A stretch of 23,325 nucleotides of DNA from a virus. Below are positions 14,753-21,120 of the stretch, one piece after another (position 1 is the stretch's first letter; every line of letters starts with the position of its first letter). The notes beneath the pieces are model-generated. The model saw only the letters and a list, made by a program, of their open reading frames with translations. It was not told where the DNA came from and did no database searches. The stretch is taken from positions 1-23,325 of IMG/VR virus record IMGVR_UViG_3300018421_000221; one strand, written 5' to 3'. The translations under genes were made by a program, and so were the position numbers.

Positions 14753-14797
14753 ATCATTATCATTATGATACAGTATGGATAATCATGAAATCATAAC

Positions 14798-15280
14798 ATG
14801 ACATATACTCCTATGCCTGCTAAAAAGAAACAACATTATGTTGACAACAAGAAGTTCTTGGATGAACTGGTCAGGTATAAGGAGCATGTGGAAATTGCAG
14901 AGATAAGAGGTAAACCCAAACCCCGTGTAAACAATTACATCGGTGATTGCTTCCTGAAGATTGCAACTCACCTTTCATACAGACCTAACTTCATCAACTA
15001 CATGTATAAGGATGACATGATTTGTGATGGAGTAGAAAACTGTATTCAATACATTGACAACTTCAATCCTGAGAAGTCGAAGAATCCTTTTGCATACTTC
15101 ACTCAGATTGTATACTACGCTTTCCTCCGTCGCATCGCTAAGGAGAAGCGTCAAATGGACATTAAAGATAAAATTATTGAACGCAGCGGATACGAGCAGG
15201 TGTTTTCCGTTGACGGCGAAGGCAGTTCGGACTATAATAGCATCAAGTATCGCATCGAGTCGAACTCCAGAAGTTATTAA
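14798..15280 (+). CDS. gp55: Late-transcription sigma factor (gp55)
   Basis: gp55 directs host RNA polymerase core to TATAAATA late promoters and is activated by the gp45 clamp through gp33. The 160-aa protein (T4: 185) carries the reduced sigma region 2. Supporting segments are GDCFLKIATHLSYRPNF, then the conserved NPFAYFTQIVYYAFLRRIAK, corresponding to the core-binding and promoter-melting part. No region 4 is present, as in T4. The start could also be ATG 14813 (MPAKKKQHYVD); neither has a ribosome binding site. The stop overlaps the next ATG (TAATG). No gp33 gene was recognised here. Confidence 0.93.
   Translation: MTYTPMPAKKKQHYVDNKKFLDELVRYKEHVEIAEIRGKPKPRVNNYIGDCFLKIATHLSYRPNFINYMYKDDMICDGVENCIQYIDNFNPEKSKNPFAYFTQIVYYAFLRRIAKEKRQMDIKDKIIERSGYEQVFSVDGEGSSDYNSIKYRIESNSRSY
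15210..15238 (+). promoter_or_regulatory. Near-consensus sigma70 promoter inside the 3' end of gp55
   Basis: TTGACG (15210-15215) and TATAAT (15233-15238) are separated by exactly 17 bases, matching the host housekeeping consensus at 11 of 12 positions. Transcription would begin near 15245, 35 bases before the next gene, and would serve the small genes, gp47 and gp46. The bases also encode Val-Asp-Gly to Asp-Tyr-Asn of gp55, so coincidence cannot be excluded. Confidence 0.6.
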
Positions 15281-15570
15281 TGACCGAAACAAAACCTGAG
15301 ATTAAACTTTCTACTTCGTTTGGTGGCACCACAGAGAAAGAAATTCCTGAAGATGTAGAGTGGATTGATGATGCATTCTACATTATAAAGACTCGTTTCG
15401 GTCTTCATACCAGTGTTCTAAAAAACCCCTTGGGACAGCACTTTATTACTGGACTTGGGTATAATGATGTCCTCACCACAACCCGTTGGCATCTTAAAGC
15501 TTTGCAAGAAGGTAACCTCGATGATTACACTCGTGTGGTAAATAGTGGTGTAGTTGGAGGTAAACTCTAA
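15280..15570 (+). CDS. Hypothetical protein downstream of gp55
   Basis: A 96-aa protein linked to gp55 by a TAATG overlap and to the next gene by another TAATG. After a polar N-terminus it has an alternating strand and helix pattern (VEWIDDAFYIIKTRFGLHTS, GQHFITGLGYNDVLTTTRWH). It ends NSGVVGGKL. I recognise no domain. Its place in a coupled string running from gp55 to gp47, plus the sigma70-like promoter just upstream, suggests early expression with the recombination nuclease. Confidence 0.75.
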   Translation: MTETKPEIKLSTSFGGTTEKEIPEDVEWIDDAFYIIKTRFGLHTSVLKNPLGQHFITGLGYNDVLTTTRWHLKALQEGNLDDYTRVVNSGVVGGKL

Positions 15571-15710
15571 TGGCAAAAGATGGACTGGAAGAACTTCAAG
15601 AATCAATTGAACGAGACAACTCGTGCAGTGATGACAATGAGCGCGGTTATTGGCGCAAAAGACTTCGTGATTTAGAACAGGGTAAGAATGAAAATCCTTC
15701 TGATAACTGA
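15570..15710 (+). CDS. Small charged hypothetical protein before gp47
   Basis: A 46-codon ORF beginning on a TAATG overlap and running 23 bases into gp47. It is a short, highly charged helical peptide (LEELQESIERDNSCSDDNER, then YWRKRLRDLEQ). The pattern of acidic N-terminal and basic C-terminal heptads may form a small coiled coil. The overlap with gp47 supports coupled translation. Family is unknown. Confidence 0.6.
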   Translation: MAKDGLEELQESIERDNSCSDDNERGYWRKRLRDLEQGKNENPSDN

Positions 15711-16722
15711 CCAGCACTTCGGTGTACGGAATGACCACCTTGCATTCGTAGAAAAGTATAAGCAATTCTATAGTAAAGTTGTCATTCCTTTTATTAAGGC
15801 ATACAATATTGATACTGTCATTGCCCTTGGAGATACTTTCGACAAGCGCAAGAGTATCAACTTCAATTCTCTTGATGCAGCAAAGGATATGTGGTTCACC
15901 CCTCTACAAGAGATGGGTGTAAAACTGCATATGCTCGTGGGTAATCATGACATCTACTTCAAGAATACCCTGAGAATCAATGCTCCTAAACAACTATTGG
16001 GAGAGTACGACAACATCACCATCCATGATGAGCCTACTGAGCTTGTCCTTGATGACCTTCGTGTACTTCTTCTTCCTTGGATATGTGATTCAAACCGAGA
16101 TGCCACCTTCCGAAAAATCAACTCTAGTACTGCTAGGGTCTGCTTTGGCCATCTTGAGCTTAACGGGTTTGAGAGTATCCCTGGATTTACAATGAAGGGT
16201 GCTCTAGACCCTAGCATCTTCTCGAAGTTTGATAAAGTGTTCTCTGGACACTTCCACTTCAAATCTACCAAAGGCAACGTTCATTACCTTGGTAACCCAT
16301 ATCAACTATATTGGAATGACTACGGTGCCAAGAGGGGATTCCATGTTTTAGATACCGAGAATCTTAATACAACCTTCTACAATAATCCGTTCCCGACATT
16401 CCATAAAATCTTTTACAATGATGAGACAACTCTTCCCCCCGAAGAGGAACTTGCTAACTGCTATGTCAAACTGATTGTCGAAGAGAAAAATAACTACGAA
16501 CGTTTTGACCACACAGTCAGAACTCTGCAAGAGTTTCCTATTGCAGACTTGAAGATTGTTGAGGATATTACTGCTGAGTTAGAGTGTGATGAGGTGATAG
16601 AAACCGAAGATACCTTGACCATGCTTGAGTCATACATAGATGAGAGCGAGTTCAAAGTCAATAAAGACAACATCAAATCTCTAATTAAGACGTTGTATCT
16701 AGAAGCATGTACGTACTCATAG
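15688..16722 (+). CDS. gp47: Recombination endonuclease subunit, Mre11-like (gp47)
   Basis: This is the nuclease subunit of the gp46/gp47 complex that resects DNA ends for recombination-dependent replication and helps degrade host DNA. The 344 aa match T4 gp47 (339). The calcineurin-type phosphoesterase motifs are in order: D8xH10 (ITDQHFG), GDTFD with D49, GNHD at 85-88, then the later FGHLELNG and SGHFHF histidines. AGGG upstream (in CAGGGTAAG) is the ribosome binding site. The C-terminal part after about residue 245 should contact gp46. Confidence 0.95.
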   Translation: MKILLITDQHFGVRNDHLAFVEKYKQFYSKVVIPFIKAYNIDTVIALGDTFDKRKSINFNSLDAAKDMWFTPLQEMGVKLHMLVGNHDIYFKNTLRINAPKQLLGEYDNITIHDEPTELVLDDLRVLLLPWICDSNRDATFRKINSSTARVCFGHLELNGFESIPGFTMKGALDPSIFSKFDKVFSGHFHFKSTKGNVHYLGNPYQLYWNDYGAKRGFHVLDTENLNTTFYNNPFPTFHKIFYNDETTLPPEEELANCYVKLIVEEKNNYERFDHTVRTLQEFPIADLKIVEDITAELECDEVIETEDTLTMLESYIDESEFKVNKDNIKSLIKTLYLEACTYS

Positions 16723-16964
16723 ACAAAATTTCTGGCGGTGTTTATGCTGTAAAGAATGAAGAGAAACGCCGCTGCGTACAAATGTGGGAACAACGAGAAG
16801 ACGCAGAAAGATATTACGAGCTCTTGCAAGCAGAAGATTATAGTGCTAAACTAGAAATTGCTGAGGTCAACGAAGAGTTGGTCTCTCAGAACTGTGCAAT
16901 GAATGGATATTTTTATACCATTATTCCAGCAGACGAACTACTGATTCCCCCAAGAGATGATTAA
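16707..16964 (+). CDS. DUF3110-like protein between gp47 and gp46
   Basis: An 85-aa protein overlapping gp47 by 16 bases and gp46 by 8 bases. The order of features fits DUF3110, a family found chiefly in cyanobacteria and chloroplasts: an N-terminal strand (MYVLIDKISGGVYAV), a central helix with the EDAERYYELLQAEDY signature, a mixed segment containing Cys, and an end with PADELLIPPRDD. Molecular function of the family is unknown. Its embedding inside the nuclease operon is notable, since T4 does have small ORFs there but none of this host-like type that I know of. Confidence 0.65.
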   Translation: MYVLIDKISGGVYAVKNEEKRRCVQMWEQREDAERYYELLQAEDYSAKLEIAEVNEELVSQNCAMNGYFYTIIPADELLIPPRDD

Positions 16965-18678
16965 ATTTGAAACCATTCGTTGGAAAAACTTCCTTTCCAC
17001 TGGCGACCAGTTCACTGAAGTTTTTCTGACAAAGCGTAGTTCAACTTTGATTGTAGGCACTAACGGCGCGGGCAAGAGTACCATTCTTGACGCGCTTTGT
17101 TTTGTCTTGTTCAATAAACCATTTCGCAAGATTAACAAGCCACAACTGGTAAACTCTATCAATGGTAAGAGTACTGTTGTTGAGGTTGAGTTTGTTGCGG
17201 GTGGTAAGAAGTATATGATTCGCCGTGGAATCAAACCAGGCATTTTTGAAATCTACGAGAACGATAAACTGGTTGACCAAGATGCAGCAAACAGAGACTA
17301 TCAGAAGCACCTGGAACAGAATGTTCTTAAACTAAACTATAAGTCTTTTACTCAGGTTGTTATCCTAGGAAGCAGTACATTTGTCCCCTTTATGCAACTT
17401 CCTGCTGCTAGTCGCAGGGAAGTTATTGAAGACCTACTGGACATTAATGTGTTTTCAATCATGAACACTCTCCTCAAAGATAGGATGACAGACCTCAAAC
17501 AGAGAGAGAATGATTGTCAACATATGTTGCATCTTTCTGAAGAGAAACTTAAACTTCAACAAAGTAATATTAAGAATCTCGAACTTGTTAACGAAGATAG
17601 GGTTAATGAAAAACTTTTGAAAGTAAAAACCAACGAAGATAAAATAAAAGATAACCAACAACGTTGTACTGGGTTTGATACTGAGATTGGGCAACTACAA
17701 TCTACCATTGCTAATGTGGATTCCCTGACAACAAAACTAGATTCACTCAAAGAAATCAAGTTTAAGTTGAATGATAAGAGTTCTTCTGTTGACCGCGACA
17801 TAAAGTTTTTTGAGAAGAATGCGACTTGTCCTGTGTGTACTCAGGACCTCAGTGATTCATTCCGAGAAGATAAAACAACCAAACTATCTACTAAGAAGAT
17901 AGAACTGAATAATGCCCTTGAGGAACTATCTACAACCACTGATAGTGTTGTTGACCAACTGACAGAAATCAAGAAGACAACCCAACTCATTACTGCTCTG
18001 CAGAAAGATAAGGGTACTCTTGAGCGTGATATTGTAAAACTGGAGTTTGATAATCTACAGCTCAACAAAGATATCATTGACCTTCAGACTAACACTCCCA
18101 AGATTGCCGAGGAGAAAGAAAAGTATGAAGCACTCTCTAAGGAGTATTCTGATACCAAGAAGAATTGTGCAGAAGTTTCTAAGCAGGGTGATGAGTTCAA
18201 AGTTGTGTCTAGTTTGCTGAAAGATACTGGAATCAAAAGTTTGATTATCAAAAAGTACATTCCTGTTGTCAACAAACTCATCAACAAGTATCTTCATAGC
18301 ATGGACTTCTATGTCAACTTCACCCTTGACGAAAACTTCAATGAAAAAATCATGTCCCGCTCTCGGGACAACTTCACCTATTCTTCTTTTTCTGAGGGTG
18401 AAAAGCAGAAAATTGATTTGGCGCTTTTGTTTACTTGGAGGGAAGTCGCTCGTCTTAAGAACTCTGCCGCTACGAACCTCCTGATTCTGGATGAAGTCTT
18501 TGACAGTTCTTTGGACGATTCTTCTACAAGTGAACTTCTCAAGATTCTGAACGGCATGGGACAAGACTCTAATATCTTTGTCATCTCTCACAAGGGTGAG
18601 ATTCTGGTGGATAGATTCCAGCGTACGCTGCAGTTTGAGAAAATCAATGACTTCTCCAAGCTCACGGTGGACAAATAA
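16957..18678 (+). CDS. gp46: Recombination endonuclease subunit, Rad50-like SMC ATPase (gp46)
   Basis: This is the ATPase partner of gp47, with the SMC arrangement in 573 aa (T4: 560). Walker A is at 34-42 (GTNGAGKST). It is followed by a long coiled coil with the zinc hook CPVC at 291-294, the ABC signature SEGEKQK beginning at 479, and Walker B LLILDE ending at D512/E513. The zinc hook should dimerise two complexes around DNA. The stop codon TAA lies inside a late promoter-like octamer and a hairpin. The start overlaps the DUF3110 stop. Confidence 0.96.
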   Translation: MIKFETIRWKNFLSTGDQFTEVFLTKRSSTLIVGTNGAGKSTILDALCFVLFNKPFRKINKPQLVNSINGKSTVVEVEFVAGGKKYMIRRGIKPGIFEIYENDKLVDQDAANRDYQKHLEQNVLKLNYKSFTQVVILGSSTFVPFMQLPAASRREVIEDLLDINVFSIMNTLLKDRMTDLKQRENDCQHMLHLSEEKLKLQQSNIKNLELVNEDRVNEKLLKVKTNEDKIKDNQQRCTGFDTEIGQLQSTIANVDSLTTKLDSLKEIKFKLNDKSSSVDRDIKFFEKNATCPVCTQDLSDSFREDKTTKLSTKKIELNNALEELSTTTDSVVDQLTEIKKTTQLITALQKDKGTLERDIVKLEFDNLQLNKDIIDLQTNTPKIAEEKEKYEALSKEYSDTKKNCAEVSKQGDEFKVVSSLLKDTGIKSLIIKKYIPVVNKLINKYLHSMDFYVNFTLDENFNEKIMSRSRDNFTYSSFSEGEKQKIDLALLFTWREVARLKNSAATNLLILDEVFDSSLDDSSTSELLKILNGMGQDSNIFVISHKGEILVDRFQRTLQFEKINDFSKLTVDK

Positions 18679-18691
18679 ATAACTGTCCGCC
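18666..18691 (+). repeat. Hairpin across the gp46 stop codon
   Basis: GGTGGACA (18666-18673) pairs with TGTCCGCC (18684-18691) over 8 positions with one G-U wobble. The 10-base loop AATAAATAAC contains the gp46 stop and a late promoter-like octamer. There is no T-run, so termination is doubtful; 3'-end protection or processing of the gp46 mRNA is possible. Confidence 0.55.
18674..18681 (+). promoter_or_regulatory. Late promoter-like octamer at the gp46 stop
   Basis: AATAAATA followed by AC repeats the form seen before gp18 (AATAAATAAC). It lies 66 bases before the ATG of the VWA/HExxH gene and may give that gene late as well as early expression. Confidence 0.4.
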
Positions 18692-18693
18692 CC

Positions 18694-18723
18694 TTGCGCG
18701 GAGTGCCCCATTGCTGCTATAAT
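18694..18723 (+). promoter_or_regulatory. Sigma70-like promoter of the VWA/HExxH gene
   Basis: A perfect -10 (TATAAT, 18718-18723) is preceded by GC, as in the other GCTATAMT elements. A weak -35 (TTGCGC, 18694-18699) lies 18 bases upstream. Transcription near 18730 leaves ATG 18747 in the message but not GTG 18726, which decides the start of the downstream gene. Confidence 0.65.
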
Positions 18724-18746
18724 ACGTGGGTAACCGACAGAGAGAC

Positions 18747-20873
18747 ATGCAGGTCAACACCGAAGTCAAAGGCACTCTTGCTAAGTTGCTTGCGACCGAA
18801 AACCTGAATGTTGAGCACCGTAAAATTACGACTGCTTACTTCGATACCGAACGTCGGATTCTCGCGCTTCCTATCTGGAAGCAGGTTACTGGAGATGTGT
18901 ATGACCTCCTTGTGGGACATGAGGTTGGTCATGCACTGTACACTCCTAATGAGGATTATAGTTCTGCTCCTAAGGACTTCGTAAACGTCCTAGAGGATGC
19001 TCGTGTAGAACGTAAGATGAAGGTGACCTATCCTGGTCTCCGTAAGTCTTTCTACAAGGGTTATCAAGAACTCAACACTCGCGACTTCTTCGGTACTCTT
19101 TCCGAAGATACTTCTAAACTTGCTTTGATTGACCGTATCAATCTTCACTTCAAGGTTGGTCTACTGGACGGTGTGTCTATTCCTTTTTCTGAGGATGAAC
19201 TTAAGTGGGTTGAACTGACTGAAAAGACTGAAACTTTTCAGGACGTTGTTGAACTTGCCAAGCAACTGTATGCTGAGGCAAGCAAGCGAGAAGAGGAGAA
19301 AGATTCTTTCCCTGAGACTCCCTATAATAATTCTGAATCTGGTGAGGAGACAGAGGAGAAAGAAGACAAAGAGTATAGTCCTCAGTCCAGCAATGAATCT
19401 GGTGAAGAGTCTGGCGAAAGCATGACTCATGAAGAGATGCTGGAAGAAGCAGAAAAGCGTGAGCAGGAAAATGAAGGTGGTGAGTCTTTCGATGAGACTG
19501 AATCTATCACCGATAAAGCATGGAGAGATAATCAAGAACTGCTTGTCGATGACAACGCAAAGGAATGGCTGTACATCAGTACTCCTGAACCCATTCTTGA
19601 TAGCATTATCCATTCTTACAAGGTTGTAAACCACGACCTCGGTGCTTACTTCAGTGAGATTGAAAGTTCCAACTCTTATCAATGGACGATGGAACGCTAC
19701 TTCAAGTTCAAAAAATCTGCTCAGAAATCTGTTAACTATCTGGTCAAGCAGTTTGAGATGAAGAAGTCTGCAGATGCATATCATCGTGCATCTACTTCTC
19801 GCACTGGTGTTCTGGACACCAATAAACTGCACCAGTACAAGTACAGCGAAGACCTGTTTAAGAAAGTTACTATCATTCCTGATGGTAAGAACCATGGTCT
19901 AATCATGCACATTGATTGGTCTGGTTCTATGGCAGGTTGCATTATGGATACCATGAAGCAACTGTACAATCTAATTTGGTTCTGTAGGAAAGTTTCCATT
20001 CCTTTCCGTGTCTTTGCTTTTGTCGGCGGACACAAGGATAATGGACTCCAAGTTCAGAAGGAAGAGGAGCGTGTACTTCGAGTAGACCCGACCTTCAAAC
20101 TGTTTGAATTCTTCAGTTCCAAAATGTCCCCTCGTCTGCTTGACGAGCAAATGAAACTGGTCTGGGCACAGTGTTATTCTGTGTCCTCTGGTTTCCATCA
20201 TCATGGTGGTCACTGGTTCTATGGTCTGGGTAGCACTCCTCTGGCAGAAGCAGTTATGTGTACTCCCTACATCGTCAAGCAATTTAAGCGAGAAGAGAAC
20301 ATCCAGAAAGTTAACGTTATATGTCTCACTGATGGTGAGGCAAATCCCCTCGCTGCCAGGATGACTAAATACAACGAAGAAGATACTTATGAATGCGGTC
20401 CTGTTTATCGCAATCGTCTTCTTTGCCACAGTATGAATAAAGTTTGGATTCTTCGTGACCGCAATAGCAGTTACTCTAAGAAGATTAATCAAAATCCATA
20501 TGCTACAACCACCGAGATTGTAGATTTCTATCGTCAGATTACTGACTATAACTGGATTGGTATTCGTCTTTGCAGTAAGTCTGAACTAAACAACATGCTG
20601 CGTCGTGTCTTTGACTATGAATGTCCTGAGATGAATGTCTACCTTAAGCAGTGGGCTCAGAACAGGTTCTGTAAAATCGAAGACAGACTCGGATTCTCCA
20701 CCATGTTTACGATGCCTAATTCTAACTTTGGTGGTGGTACTGAGAGCATTGATGTCAAACAGAAGGGTGATGCACCTACTAAAGCAGAACTACAACGTGC
20801 ATTTAAGAAGCACATGAGTTCTAAGATGACAAACAAGACTCTCCTAAATGCGTTCGTGGAGCAAATCGTATGA
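18747..20873 (+). CDS. HExxH metallopeptidase-like protein with C-terminal VWA domain (CobT-like)
   Basis: A 708-aa protein with three parts. Residues 1 to about 175 hold a zincin motif, H58-E-V-G-H62 (VGHEVGHALY), and a downstream LEDARVER whose Glu can be the third metal ligand. Residues about 180-255 are an extremely acidic Glu/Ser/Gly linker. The rest contains a von Willebrand A domain with a complete MIDAS: DWSGS at 390-394, Thr497 (GSTP) and Asp529 (LTDG). An acidic linker before VWA is a hallmark of CobT and of BchD/ChlD-type chelatase subunits, which partner MoxR-type AAA+ ATPases; such an ATPase is encoded just downstream. ATG 18747 is preferred over GTG 18726 because the promoter -10 ends at 18723. 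The role is probably protein or complex remodelling; whether it cleaves peptides is unknown. Confidence 0.85.
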   Translation: MQVNTEVKGTLAKLLATENLNVEHRKITTAYFDTERRILALPIWKQVTGDVYDLLVGHEVGHALYTPNEDYSSAPKDFVNVLEDARVERKMKVTYPGLRKSFYKGYQELNTRDFFGTLSEDTSKLALIDRINLHFKVGLLDGVSIPFSEDELKWVELTEKTETFQDVVELAKQLYAEASKREEEKDSFPETPYNNSESGEETEEKEDKEYSPQSSNESGEESGESMTHEEMLEEAEKREQENEGGESFDETESITDKAWRDNQELLVDDNAKEWLYISTPEPILDSIIHSYKVVNHDLGAYFSEIESSNSYQWTMERYFKFKKSAQKSVNYLVKQFEMKKSADAYHRASTSRTGVLDTNKLHQYKYSEDLFKKVTIIPDGKNHGLIMHIDWSGSMAGCIMDTMKQLYNLIWFCRKVSIPFRVFAFVGGHKDNGLQVQKEEERVLRVDPTFKLFEFFSSKMSPRLLDEQMKLVWAQCYSVSSGFHHHGGHWFYGLGSTPLAEAVMCTPYIVKQFKREENIQKVNVICLTDGEANPLAARMTKYNEEDTYECGPVYRNRLLCHSMNKVWILRDRNSSYSKKINQNPYATTTEIVDFYRQITDYNWIGIRLCSKSELNNMLRRVFDYECPEMNVYLKQWAQNRFCKIEDRLGFSTMFTMPNSNFGGGTESIDVKQKGDAPTKAELQRAFKKHMSSKMTNKTLLNAFVEQIV

Positions 20874-21055
20874 GATGGTTAATCAAATACAACTGCCCTA
20901 AACAAGACCCAAATCTTTATAAGGAAAAGATTATGCTAGGGTCTAACCAAGCAAGGGTCTGTGAACAATTTTCAAAAGAACATCCTGGATGCTTCATTAA
21001 AGGGTTCCCCCGACCAGTAGGAGGGGGAACTGAGATTGGTGAACCGCCAAAATAA
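20870..21055 (+). CDS. Small hypothetical protein between the VWA and AAA+ genes
   Basis: A 61-aa ORF starting on an ATGA overlap with the VWA gene, so probably cotranslated. It has a compact N-terminal strand (MRWLIKYNC), a basic helix, three Cys and a Gly/Pro-rich C-terminus (FPRPVGGGTEIGEPPK). The Cys are not arranged in a clear zinc-finger pattern. A terminator follows 8 bases after the stop. Its placement within the AAA+/VWA module makes a linked role possible, but none is visible in the sequence. Confidence 0.65.
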   Translation: MRWLIKYNCPKQDPNLYKEKIMLGSNQARVCEQFSKEHPGCFIKGFPRPVGGGTEIGEPPK

Positions 21056-21062
21056 GTGTCCC

Positions 21063-21086
21063 AACCCCCTTGCTAAGGGGGTTTTT
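21063..21086 (+). terminator. Intrinsic terminator between the VWA unit and the AAA+ gene
   Basis: AACCCCCTT (21063-21071), loop GCT, and AAGGGGGTT (21075-21083) form a perfect 9-bp stem followed by T to 21086. The loop and following stem contain the -35 of the next promoter. Confidence 0.93.
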
Positions 21087-21098
21087 CAATGCTATAAT
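21070..21098 (+). promoter_or_regulatory. Sigma70 promoter of the AAA+ gene, overlapping the terminator
   Basis: TTGCTA (21070-21075) and a perfect TATAAT (21093-21098) are spaced by 17 bases. The -10 has the GCTATAAT form. Start of transcription near 21105 leaves about 15 bases before ATG 21121. The hexamer TTGCTA lies in the hairpin of the preceding terminator, a compact back-to-back arrangement. Confidence 0.8.
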
Positions 21099-21120
21099 TA
21101 CGGAGTAATCGAAACAAACC

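Noticed and set aside
15460-15465. TATAAT inside the 96-aa gene as a promoter
   Set aside because: No -35 hexamer is found at 16-18 bases upstream.
18726-18746. GTG start for the VWA/HExxH protein
   Set aside because: It is only 2 bases after the -10 hexamer, so it would lie upstream of the expected transcription start.
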